Assembly (NCBI GenBank): GCA_003116975.1
Contig: BGKB01000044.1
Span: 198,940-262,939, forward strand
Reading direction: 5' to 3'
Source of the DNA: Aurantiochytrium sp. KH105
Lineage: Eukaryota; Sar; Bigyra; Thraustochytrida; Thraustochytriidae
Length of the DNA: 64,000 nucleotides
The position numbers and the translations under genes are program-made. The stretch's first letter is position 1, and every line of letters begins with the position of its first letter. The notes under the pieces were generated by a model that saw only the letters and a list, made by a program, of their open reading frames with translations, had not been told where the DNA came from and did not search any database. Positions 30,698 to 39,837 of this stretch are shown here, one piece after another.

Positions 30698-33600
30698 ATG
30701 GCGGAGCCCGTGGGCGAGAGCGCGAGCGAGACCGGGGAGCGCGCGCCGCTCCAGGCTGTCGACCCCAACGCGCCAGGGAACGGCGACGGGAAGGCGCCGC
30801 ACAAGACGTCGAAGGGAACCGGTGCGCAGCCCGACTCGATGGAAACGGAGCAGGAGGGAAAAGACGCCGCAGAGGACAACACGCTGACCACGGTCCTCGG
30901 CGAGTGCGGCATCCGCTTCGATGCCGAGAAGAACAACGCGACCCTAAGTAAGGGAGCAGGCACGGGCAAGTGTCTGGTGCGCCTTCAAAGCATCCTGGAC
31001 AGAGCCCCTGCACGGGCAGAAGACCTCTTGCAGGACCTCGAGAGCTATGTAATGCAAAATGGAAAGGAGGGCCTTGCCTGTCTCCTGAGGCCCCTGGGGG
31101 ACGGCGAATGCATGATCAAAATGCTTCTCAACGTGCAGTGCACGCAGACACGTGTGATGCGGACCCTCTTTCAATGGGTCGTAGAGTATGCCGCGGACGA
31201 GGAGACCTCGGAGGCCGAGAGGCTGCAGCAAGATCTTCCCCGCTCGCTTCTCTTCCAGCTGAGGTTCTTGAACTTTATCGAGAACGGCGAGGAGCTCGCC
31301 GCAGATCTCATGGAATGCTTGAGCTCCGTCTGTCAGGTGAGTCCCGAGTCCAAGCGTCTTCCGCGAGAAATCGTAAATATCATTCCTGAAGTTTTGGAGG
31401 ATGCCCAGCATGGTACCGTTGTCGTGCACTTGAAGCAGATACTCGAGGAGGAGCGCGAGCTTACGGTGCCCATCATCGAGACGCTGAGCAATTTGCGCAT
31501 TCCAGAAAAGGACATGGAGGAGCTGCGCTCAACTGTTCTGCAAATTCTCGGATCTGCTCCCTTTGGCGATTTACCCGTGGCAATCCAGTTTCTGCTCGAG
31601 TCCTTGGGAACAGGGACGGATTCGGCGACCAAGCGTTGCAAGACGGAGGTGATGCAAGATTTACGACAGCGATTCGCGCAAATTTGTAACGAAGACATTG
31701 TACACGAGGAGCCTTCGGCGAGCCAAGAATCATACGACGTGACAAATGTTGGCGGTGGCAGCGACGGTAAGGGAGGTCTTGGTCAGTCTGCTTCGACGGC
31801 GTTGCAGGCCAACAACATTCTCGCGATCCTTCAGGTGCTCATGCGCTGTCTTGTCGCTCGCAAAGATCTGTGCAAAACGTACTTGGAGACCATTGATGGC
31901 GCTGTGGGCGGCGGCGGGAGTGAGGAAGGCCTCTCGGTCATCGACATGTGGATCCTCGTTGGTTTACGAGCGCACGCTCACTACCGACGCAAGATTACTA
32001 CATTGTTGCGGCAACACGTGACGAAGACGATGGCAGTTGATGCGAATCTCGTGCGCGCCAGTGTGCGCGGGCACCGCGACGTACTTGACACCCAGTTCAA
32101 GCACTTTTTGGATCTCGCCGGCACCTTTCTCAGCGAGGATGGGCTCTCGGTGCGGCAGCGCAACGACGGCGTAAGTCTGCATCGACTTCGAGACGTCGGT
32201 AGGGCACTGTACGTCAGCCTTTTCCGCGAGTTTACAGAGCCTTACTATCGCCAAGAGCTGGTCGTAGCACTGGTAATGCATTGTGGGGTTTCGTCAGAGG
32301 AGACCGCGGAGCTCGAAGGCGCGCTTGAGTGCATGCTGGATCTCACGCACAAACGGCGCTACGTGCAAGCCCTCGAGCCGTTTATTGAGTTTATCAAGAC
32401 GCTCATTCACAGCGCACCGCAAATGCAACTTCGGCACTGCCGGATGGTATTCAGTATTCTCAGCAGCTTTGTTGTGCACCGCAGCAACACGGAAGCTGGA
32501 GGTGCTGCATGGTTTCATGTGCTCTTGCGGAAGCTTCTCACGAATCCTTCTGAGAGCTCGCGGCGTGCAGGCGCCATTGGCGCTGTCCAATTTATCAACG
32601 CGCACGCGCGCGAATCTTCGCCCGAGGCGGTGGCTGCAGGTGCAGCCGCTCGTTTCAGTCTCTTTGATGATGACGATCAGGATGAAGACGATGAAGATGA
32701 CAACAATGACGACCACGGGAAGAAAGCCAATGTGCGGGGAGGGGAGGGCGGAAGTGCGTCATCTCCGCGTCGGAACGGTGTCTCGCAAGGTAGCTCATCT
32801 TCGGGTCGCTTCGAGTCCGAGTGCAAGGATGTCTTTGATCTGGCTCTCTCCAGCTCGCGCAGCAACGCGCGTACGATGGCAACATTGTGCGATGAGCTGG
32901 GCGCCATGGTGGAAGGCCCGCATGGCCACTTGAACAAGCTTGCGCAGCCAATCGCACTCTACATGGTCGAGGAGCTGAATATTGAATTCATGGAGCGCTT
33001 TTGTACGAGCATGCCTGGCGCAAGCAGCTCGGTCTCGTCGTCGTCGTCGTCGTCGTCATCATCGTCTTCCACATCAGCGAAGCCAACGCGCTTGCGTCTT
33101 CGCTGTTTCACGGACCTGGACGCCGAGCCACTCTACGACGAGAACAAGGGGAGTAACCTTGTGGCCATCAACCTTCTTCCAAATCTTGCCAAGGGCATGC
33201 AAGATCCACGTCTTCAGGAACGCTACTTGTACCTGGCGCCAATGCTGCGCGGAGCGATGGCTTTGGCTGGTGTCGCGGGCAAGCGAGAGGCCATGAGCGC
33301 GCTTCTCGGCGCTCCCATGCTTCTTGGATCCGAAGACGCATGCAACACGTTTTTCGCCTTGCCTGAAGCCGACGAGGATGCGGAACGAGCGCAAGGTGCC
33401 GTTTGCCTGAGCATTTACCACGCCATCAACTGGGTGCGCGAGCTGATCAATGTGTCGGCGGAGGACATGGATGACGATGAGGTGAAACGTAAAATTTTTG
33501 CGCGCTTTGACCTTCTCGAAGAGATGCATAACCTCTTGGAGACCCTTTTGCAGCAGGCCAAGAGTGGCGCCGTCTTTGCCATGCTTCCCGTACAGCGAAG

Positions 33601-35488
33601 TGAGGCAACGATGCTCAGCATTGCTCCACTGGCCTCTGGATCTGGCTCTTCGGGGGGAAAACGTGCAAGCAAGGACGAGACGGGCCTGCCCAAGGACTTG
33701 AGTGAGGTCTTGCGAGCGAGCTACAGACCTTTTCGTATGCAAGTCTTTTCCTTGCTCGATGCGTCGGCGGCTCTCAAGACGCATCCTCATGCAGCGCGTG
33801 CGCTGCTTGTTTCGCTTTTGGAGACTGTCAAACTGGCAATGAATCCTAAGCGAAGCTTCTTTGGCAAGAGGCCCAAAAAGGGCGGTGCGCAGGGCAGTGC
33901 GCGGATTGAGACGGACCCTGACGAGCTTCTCGAACCGCTTCGAGCACGAATGCCGGCCATGTATGCTTTGGCCACGAGCCAATTTGAAGAGCTGGAGCAC
34001 GTGGAAGAGGACGAGGAGGGCGCAGCTGATCTTGAGCCACGTAAAGTTTTGGTGGACTGCGTGCTGACCAATTGTAAGGTACTGCATGAGGTGGCGCGGT
34101 GTCCTCGCTCGAGAACGGATCGCTCCTTTCGGTCTCACGTAGAGCTCGTCCTTGCCGCATTCAGCTCGGCAGACCTGCCTTCGCAAGAACACGACGCGAA
34201 CGACGATTCGTCAGCGGAAGACAAGGCCTCAGTTGCCGAGAGCAAGGACAAGTCTCAATCGACGGGGGACCGGCCCTTGCTCTCCGAAGCTGTCATCCTT
34301 GTGGAGAAGCTATTAGAGAGCGAGAGCATGTCGCGCACGGAAACAAAATTGAGCCTCGTGGATTTGCTCGTGGATCTGGTTCCCTTTGTCCGCTCGCGCG
34401 GTGCTCTCGAAGATCGGGTGTCCAAGCAATGCAGCCGACTCTTGCGCAAGGGCCACGCGGATCAGAATCTGACAAAGGCAACGATTGGGCGTTTGCTCGA
34501 TTTGCACCTGCGCTTTGACACCCAGCCGCTGCAGAGGATGGAGGAGCTCATCAATGACATGGCCAGCGTCGCGGAAACGCCCGGATCCAGTGGCGAAACC
34601 TTTGAGACGTTGAGTATTGGGACGCTCCCTTACTTTTATGAACCCGTGCTGCGCGCACTTTTGCGCGGACTGGACCAGCTCGACTTTCAAAGTCACCTTC
34701 CCCAAAGCAAGGCAGCAGGGGGAAAGCGTCGTGGTCCCGAAAAGGGGCCCAAGTCTCGCAAGGGCAAGGCGGCCAAACGCCGCAAGCGCAACAATGGCGA
34801 GCACGGAGACGAAGACGATGATGACGATGATGATGATGGTGGTGGTGGTGATGATGACCAGGACGAGGAAGAAGAGGACGAGGACCAAGAGGACGAAGAT
34901 GGCGAGAGCCGGGCCGCCGAAGACAGCGGAGCCGAAGACGAAGCTGTCTCTGGGCGCTCAGCGAACGACCTGAGCCCTGGCGCGGAAGACGAGTCGGTCG
35001 CTCCGCGTCGGGCGCCAAAGAAATCTGTGAGCGCGACGCTTGACGACGCGGAAGCCCTTGTGGATCTCATTCGGAAGACGATTTTGCTCACTCGCATGTG
35101 TCCCACGAAAAAGACCTTGCTTGTGATGGCTGTTCGACAAGGACGCGCCATCATTGAGCGCTTCATGAAGATCGCAATGCCTTTTCTTGCGCGTTATTTC
35201 CGGCAGCCTGCAAACCAGAACAAGATTGTGCGTATTTTTCGTGGATTGCAGCAGAGCACGCGGCAGCTGCAGAGCATCTGTGACTCGGCCAAGTCGAACA
35301 AGGACCTTTCCTTGGTCTCTGCGGTGCCCAAGTTGCGTAAGATCCTCGAGTCTCTCATTCTTGCTGCCAAGGGTCTCTGCCAAGCTTCGGGAACTCTGAG
35401 TGCCTTTACTACTGGCAATCTTAAGCGGCGCAATGTGGACGGTTCGTTGCGCAAAGATCCGGTTCTTGAGGCTGATGACACAGAGTAA
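30698..35488 (+). CDS. FANCD2: FANCD2 (Fanconi anaemia group D2 protein)
   Basis: The 1,596-residue helical-repeat protein, starting at the ATG of MAEPVGESASE, follows FANCD2 throughout. Its N-terminal solenoid includes LPRSLLFQLRFLNFIENGEE, PREIVNIIPEVLEDAQHGTV and VPIIETLSNLRIPEKDMEEL. The middle holds HFLDLAGTFLSEDGLSVRQR and RQELVVALVMHCGVSSEETA. The C-terminal half ends in LTRMCPTKKTLLVMAVRQGR. In animals and plants the FANCD2-FANCI clamp is monoubiquitinated and locks onto DNA at interstrand crosslinks and stalled forks. I could not place the acceptor lysine by eye. Lineage-specific inserts are a poly-Ser run (about 776-790) and a long Asp/Glu block (about 1370-1420). It is a single exon. 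Its last 35 codons are duplicated just downstream. Confidence 0.88.
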   Translation: MAEPVGESASETGERAPLQAVDPNAPGNGDGKAPHKTSKGTGAQPDSMETEQEGKDAAEDNTLTTVLGECGIRFDAEKNNATLSKGAGTGKCLVRLQSILDRAPARAEDLLQDLESYVMQNGKEGLACLLRPLGDGECMIKMLLNVQCTQTRVMRTLFQWVVEYAADEETSEAERLQQDLPRSLLFQLRFLNFIENGEELAADLMECLSSVCQVSPESKRLPREIVNIIPEVLEDAQHGTVVVHLKQILEEERELTVPIIETLSNLRIPEKDMEELRSTVLQILGSAPFGDLPVAIQFLLESLGTGTDSATKRCKTEVMQDLRQRFAQICNEDIVHEEPSASQESYDVTNVGGGSDGKGGLGQSASTALQANNILAILQVLMRCLVARKDLCKTYLETIDGAVGGGGSEEGLSVIDMWILVGLRAHAHYRRKITTLLRQHVTKTMAVDANLVRASVRGHRDVLDTQFKHFLDLAGTFLSEDGLSVRQRNDGVSLHRLRDVGRALYVSLFREFTEPYYRQELVVALVMHCGVSSEETAELEGALECMLDLTHKRRYVQALEPFIEFIKTLIHSAPQMQLRHCRMVFSILSSFVVHRSNTEAGGAAWFHVLLRKLLTNPSESSRRAGAIGAVQFINAHARESSPEAVAAGAAARFSLFDDDDQDEDDEDDNNDDHGKKANVRGGEGGSASSPRRNGVSQGSSSSGRFESECKDVFDLALSSSRSNARTMATLCDELGAMVEGPHGHLNKLAQPIALYMVEELNIEFMERFCTSMPGASSSVSSSSSSSSSSSSTSAKPTRLRLRCFTDLDAEPLYDENKGSNLVAINLLPNLAKGMQDPRLQERYLYLAPMLRGAMALAGVAGKREAMSALLGAPMLLGSEDACNTFFALPEADEDAERAQGAVCLSIYHAINWVRELINVSAEDMDDDEVKRKIFARFDLLEEMHNLLETLLQQAKSGAVFAMLPVQRSEATMLSIAPLASGSGSSGGKRASKDETGLPKDLSEVLRASYRPFRMQVFSLLDASAALKTHPHAARALLVSLLETVKLAMNPKRSFFGKRPKKGGAQGSARIETDPDELLEPLRARMPAMYALATSQFEELEHVEEDEEGAADLEPRKVLVDCVLTNCKVLHEVARCPRSRTDRSFRSHVELVLAAFSSADLPSQEHDANDDSSAEDKASVAESKDKSQSTGDRPLLSEAVILVEKLLESESMSRTETKLSLVDLLVDLVPFVRSRGALEDRVSKQCSRLLRKGHADQNLTKATIGRLLDLHLRFDTQPLQRMEELINDMASVAETPGSSGETFETLSIGTLPYFYEPVLRALLRGLDQLDFQSHLPQSKAAGGKRRGPEKGPKSRKGKAAKRRKRNNGEHGDEDDDDDDDDGGGGDDDQDEEEEDEDQEDEDGESRAAEDSGAEDEAVSGRSANDLSPGAEDESVAPRRAPKKSVSATLDDAEALVDLIRKTILLTRMCPTKKTLLVMAVRQGRAIIERFMKIAMPFLARYFRQPANQNKIVRIFRGLQQSTRQLQSICDSAKSNKDLSLVSAVPKLRKILESLILAAKGLCQASGTLSAFTTGNLKRRNVDGSLRKDPVLEADDTE

Positions 35489-35760
35489 TATACCACCAGA
35501 TTTTCTTTTTCTTCTCCTGCTTGTGACCTTGCTGTGGAAACAAAGAAAAAAGTGCTGCTGTTTCGTTAGTAGGAACTCTGAGGGCCATTACTACTGGCAA
35601 TCTTGAGCGGCGCAACGTGGGCGGCTCATTGCGCAAGGGTCCGGTTCTTGAGGCTGTTGACATCGAGTCATATAACACCAGATTTCGTTTTTCTTCTCCT
35701 CTAAAGATCGACTTGTGACCATGCGCCGGCGGAAGCAAAGAAAATGTGCTGTTCTTTCGA
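35390..35760 (+). repeat. tandem duplication of the FANCD2 3' tail (182-bp period)
   Basis: The sequence from GGAACTCTGAG (35390), covering the last 33 codons and about 80 bases of 3' flank, recurs from 35572 with about 85-90 percent identity. The extra copy keeps the reading frame (NLERRNVGGSLRKGPVLEA against NLKRRNVDGSLRKDPVLEA in the gene) but lies beyond the stop codon and has no obvious start. The copies diverge after about 35740. Confidence 0.9.
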
Positions 35761-35903
35761 ACGTAGTCAAGGACTCAAAATTAATCGTTTATTTCAGGTG
35801 GCATACAGCAATTGATTGCGACAAAGACGCTCGAAAACATCTCACCCTCCCTTTCTGCTCTCACCTCCCTTCCTTCCCTTCCCTGTTTCCCGCGCTAGGC
35901 GTG

Positions 35904-35913
35904 GGCCTAGGCC
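35904..35913. promoter_or_regulatory. GGCCTAGGCC palindrome
   Basis: A perfect 10-base palindrome 280 bases upstream of the ankyrin-WW-kinesin-like start, another member of the recurrent class. Confidence 0.35.
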
Positions 35914-36193
35914 TGGTAAAGAGAAGAAGAAAAGAAGCAGCAAACGAGGTAAAAGATGACCATCCTGACCGTTACGCCAGCTGGGGCCCGGATTACTACA
36001 AGTGGCACAATGGCCACAATCTTGAACTCGAAAAAGAGAGCTTGCATAGTATAGCCTTGGTGTGACGCGAAAGTTGGCGAGTGAGCTGAGTGAAAGTGAG
36101 TTGAAATGAGTGAGTGGTCCCAGCACGACGGCACGATGGCACACGGCGAGCAGCAAATCAAGAATTACGAGGCCATCGGCAAGCGATGCTGCG

Positions 36194-39145
36194 ATGGGCG
36201 CAGCGGCAAGCAGCAGAGGCCGTCTACACACCACCAGTCCAGCGAAGGTCGAGGTAGCGAAGAATGCATACGGTTCTACGAAAGGCCTCCTCGCGGCCGC
36301 CGGCGCTGCCGCTTCGCCTGGGGCTAGCGAGGACTTGAGGAAGCACGCCAAAGAGAAGGACCAGGGTGACGAGGAGCTCGCGCGTGTCCCCTTGGCAGGG
36401 CGCGGGTCGGAAGTCGAGCGCATTGGAGCGGATTCTTTTGCCACAGACGCAGTGGAGAGCAGAACTCCCGGCGACGTCCCAGAACCAGCATCAGCATCTG
36501 TAGCAGACACAAGATCTTCACTCATTGCTGTCGAGGAGTTCATCGTTGGTGCAGACGAGGACGAAGTGCGATTCTCGGCAGCTTCCAGCAAGGCACATTC
36601 AGAAAGTTGGCGTCGTAAGGCCCCAGCTCAGGGTGTGAAAGCACCAACGCGTCGATCGGAAACGAGCACATCTGCCGCGCAGAACAATCAGAACAATCAT
36701 GACGAAGACTGCAATACAAGCGGTGCAGAACCAGGAAAACTGAGTCACATTGGCACGCGTCCAACGCATGAGCCACTTTCGCCTAGCGTGGTGGTGCAGC
36801 AGGTCCGTGAGGGTGCTGAACTCACGGGCCTGGGAAGTCCAAGCTGCAGTTCACCGAAGCAGGACATTCGCAAGAGTCTTGCTGACCCGAAAATGAGGTC
36901 GAGCGTATTGTTGAGTCTTGTTCCTCTTGCAGAAACAGGCGACGGCGAGGTGGACGAACTTCTTGGGGAGAGTATGAAGGAGGTCGATCCAGCGACGTGC
37001 GATGCGGAGGGCAGCACACTTCTCATCAAGGCGGTCGAATTCGGCAAACCTGGCCTTGTGCGGGCAGCGCTACGCAGAGGTTGCGCAGTGAATGCTCAGA
37101 ACAGTCACGGTTTTGCCGCGTTGCACTTTGCGTGCTACAGGTCGTCGGCGTCGACCAAGGTGGCGAAGCGTCTTTTGGAGGCTGGTGCAGACCCAGACAT
37201 ATTGGACAATCACGGCGTTTCGCCCCTTCATTATGCCGCGGCAGAGGGCAGCGTGGCGCTTCTTGCGCTGCTCCTTTTTTACAAGGCCAAAGTTGATGTC
37301 AAGGATGATTGCGGATGTACTGCCTTGGACTATGCGGCGCAGACCGGCTCCGAGCAGTGCGTGACCCTGCTTCAAAACAAGATGCCGCGGCACGGCTCTT
37401 GGCAGGTGTCTGTAGATCCTGTTTCGCGGTGCTGTTTTTACGTCAATCGGGACACGGGCGAGACGTCATGGCAACGTCCGCAGGAAGAGGGCGAAAGCAA
37501 GGTTGCGTCTCGCCCGCAGCGCGCAGAACGGGATGTTGTTGAAACAGGTGGGGCCAGCAACAAACTTGTCGAAGAAGACATGGACTCTTTTTCAGAAAAT
37601 GACTTTCTCGCGTCTGTTGAGGTAACGCAAGCATCCGTAGCTGCAGCTGGTGTCGTCGCCTCCCCTCGACGTCCAGCGTTCCAGTCCGTGCAGCGCGGCG
37701 GCAAGAAAGGTAGTACGACTGATCGCCTTGAGGCCAAGACGCCCGAGAATGATGACTTGAGGCAAGATAACGCCACGTTGAGTCTGGAAAGAGCCGAAGC
37801 AGATGGCCATGACGCTGGGTCGGACTCGAGGATGGCGAAGACAAGTCACAAGAGCGGGAGTGAAAAAAATTGCAAGGCTGCAGAGTTTCCGATCGAGAAA
37901 GAAGAAGAAAAAGAAGAAGAAAAACGAGAAGACTTGGACGTTCCGGAGGGCGCGAAAGGCACTTTGAAGGAGAATGATGCCGCGTCAAGATCGACCCAGG
38001 CCAAAAAGACAACCCGTGAGAATGATGAAGTACATTGCGGCAAGGCCGATGAGGTCTTGATCGAGGAAGACTTGGACATTGTCGATGACAAGGACGATGT
38101 AGGGCAAGATGGAAAAGAGACCAATTCGAGACCTGAGCAGGGCAAAGCCTCAGGTGGTGCGATTGATAAGGCGATTCGCAAGAAGACCGAGGACGTCTTG
38201 ATCGAAGAAGATCTGGACGTTTCCGACGGAGAGGTCATACATGTTGCGAAGCAAGCCGGCAAAAGAGCGTCAGAGACAGATCGACGCGTAGAAGTGAGTT
38301 GCCGCATTCGCGCTGCGTCCAAAGTAGGGCGACATGGGCAAGATGGTTCACCTGGAGTGTTTGTGGGCGAGGGTGGGGCATTGTGTATCGCTCGATCCCG
38401 GGGCGTGGAGACACACAAGTGCTTTGACCTCGTGTTTGGGTCAGAAGTGAGCGAGGAAGATGTCTTTGCGCAGGGCCCGTTTGCGAGGCACGCTGAGACA
38501 TGTCTGGTAGAAGGCCACCGGCGCGTGTGCATCGTATGTAGCGGCGCAGCGGGCACGGGCAAGTCGCAGACTGCAATGTCGGTGTTCCAGAGATCTGTGG
38601 AGCACGCGCTCGCGTCGGATGGAGCGGGTCTTGAGGTCGTGTTCCGCATCTTCGACGGGGTCAGTTTGCAGGAGGTGGGCGTGGCCGAGACGTGCACGTG
38701 CGCAGAAGAGGTCGCGCGAGCATGGCAGCGTGCGGAGCGCGCCATGGCGGCGTCCCTGTGTGGAGTTCTGGGTCGGAGACTCCGCGCCCACCTCGTGGTG
38801 GAGGCACGCGCGCACGGTTCGAGGCGCGGGCGATTTCTGGTGGTGGACCTCGCGCCTCCCCAGCGCGGGGGTCTCTCGGAGCGCGTGGAGTACAGGTCGA
38901 AGACGGACGATGCACGTGCGCGCGGTCTGGACGCAGCTGTGGACGCGCTGGAGCAGGGTCTGAGAGCGGTGTCGCGAGGACGGGACGCGGACCTGGGCGC
39001 GGGCGCGAGCCGAGACTTCGTGTCGCTGGCGGTCGTGGACAGCGACGTGGTGCATTTGGTTGTGCACGTGGACTCTGCCGAGATGAATTTGCACGAGGCG
39101 GAGAAGGCGGCGACCTTGGCTCGCAAGCTCAGGTCATCCAACTAG
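36194..39145 (+). CDS. ankyrin + WW + degenerate kinesin-motor fusion protein
   Basis: From the ATG at 36194 the protein has 983 residues and begins MGAAASS, a good N-myristoylation consensus (Gly2, Ser6). Residues 264-396 hold four ankyrin repeats (TLLIKAVEFGKPGLVRAALR, FAALHFACYRSSASTKVAKR, SPLHYAAAEGSVALLALLLF, TALDYAAQTGSEQCVTLLQ). Residues 401-429 form a WW domain (GSWQVSVDPVSRCCFYVNRD, then TGETSWQRP). A charged linker contains three copies of an [IV]EEDLD-type motif. Residues about 700-983 follow the kinesin motor: FDLVFGSEVSEEDVF, P-loop SGAAGTGKSQT, and a closing AATLARKLRSSN. Switch I (SSRSH) is missing and the switch II DLAGSE is DLAPPQ, so ATP may bind but motility is unlikely. 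The frame is open upstream to a GTG at 36110, which I did not use. Confidence 0.75.
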   Translation: MGAAASSRGRLHTTSPAKVEVAKNAYGSTKGLLAAAGAAASPGASEDLRKHAKEKDQGDEELARVPLAGRGSEVERIGADSFATDAVESRTPGDVPEPASASVADTRSSLIAVEEFIVGADEDEVRFSAASSKAHSESWRRKAPAQGVKAPTRRSETSTSAAQNNQNNHDEDCNTSGAEPGKLSHIGTRPTHEPLSPSVVVQQVREGAELTGLGSPSCSSPKQDIRKSLADPKMRSSVLLSLVPLAETGDGEVDELLGESMKEVDPATCDAEGSTLLIKAVEFGKPGLVRAALRRGCAVNAQNSHGFAALHFACYRSSASTKVAKRLLEAGADPDILDNHGVSPLHYAAAEGSVALLALLLFYKAKVDVKDDCGCTALDYAAQTGSEQCVTLLQNKMPRHGSWQVSVDPVSRCCFYVNRDTGETSWQRPQEEGESKVASRPQRAERDVVETGGASNKLVEEDMDSFSENDFLASVEVTQASVAAAGVVASPRRPAFQSVQRGGKKGSTTDRLEAKTPENDDLRQDNATLSLERAEADGHDAGSDSRMAKTSHKSGSEKNCKAAEFPIEKEEEKEEEKREDLDVPEGAKGTLKENDAASRSTQAKKTTRENDEVHCGKADEVLIEEDLDIVDDKDDVGQDGKETNSRPEQGKASGGAIDKAIRKKTEDVLIEEDLDVSDGEVIHVAKQAGKRASETDRRVEVSCRIRAASKVGRHGQDGSPGVFVGEGGALCIARSRGVETHKCFDLVFGSEVSEEDVFAQGPFARHAETCLVEGHRRVCIVCSGAAGTGKSQTAMSVFQRSVEHALASDGAGLEVVFRIFDGVSLQEVGVAETCTCAEEVARAWQRAERAMAASLCGVLGRRLRAHLVVEARAHGSRRGRFLVVDLAPPQRGGLSERVEYRSKTDDARARGLDAAVDALEQGLRAVSRGRDADLGAGASRDFVSLAVVDSDVVHLVVHVDSAEMNLHEAEKAATLARKLRSSN

Positions 39146-39805
39146 CTAGCTAGCTAGCCTCTCGCCACCACTCTGCCTTCGGCCCGTGGGGACCGCCGGC
39201 GTGCCCGCTCGCCCGCCCGCCCATCCACGACGTTCGACGGATACGTTCGACGATGTCGCTCGCCGTCGACCCCCGCGGCCCGCGCGGTCCGGCTGCGGCT
39301 GTGCCGTGCTGCTGCCACTGCCAGGCTGCTGCTGCTGGTGCCGCCGCGTCTGTGCAGAGCCGACGTGCGAGGATCGGAGAAACGAAGCGGCAGCGGCACG
39401 CGCCAGAGGAGGGTGCAAAGAGCTGCCTGGACGGGCTCTCTCTCTCACTGCGTCCGTCTCTCTCTCTCAAGACTCCGCGCACTCGCTCCGGCGGCGGCAC
39501 GGGCGACAGGCTGCGTGGCAGCTGCAGACCGACTGCGACCCGACCTCGCGCTTCCCTGGACAGAGGTCGAATCAAGCGATGATGGATTTGGTTGAACGAA
39601 CGAACGAATGAGCGAAGGGACGAAGGAAGGAAGGAAGGAAGGAAGGGACGAATCCATGCATGAATGACGCACGCATGGTGCTTGCTTGCTTGCTTGCTTG
39701 CCATCGGCCTCGGCGGGGTCTCTCTCTCACCTCGTGCACGCGCAGGAATGCGTCCTCGCGGGATCGTCGGAGGGAGAGAAAGAAGCACACTGGAGGCGCA
39801 AGCAT

Positions 39806-39837
<32 letters not shown>

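Noticed and set aside
37846..39141. 431-codon open frame antisense to the kinesin-like region
   Set aside because: Low-complexity Ser/Thr/Arg composition and no motif; the sense frame explains the conservation pattern.
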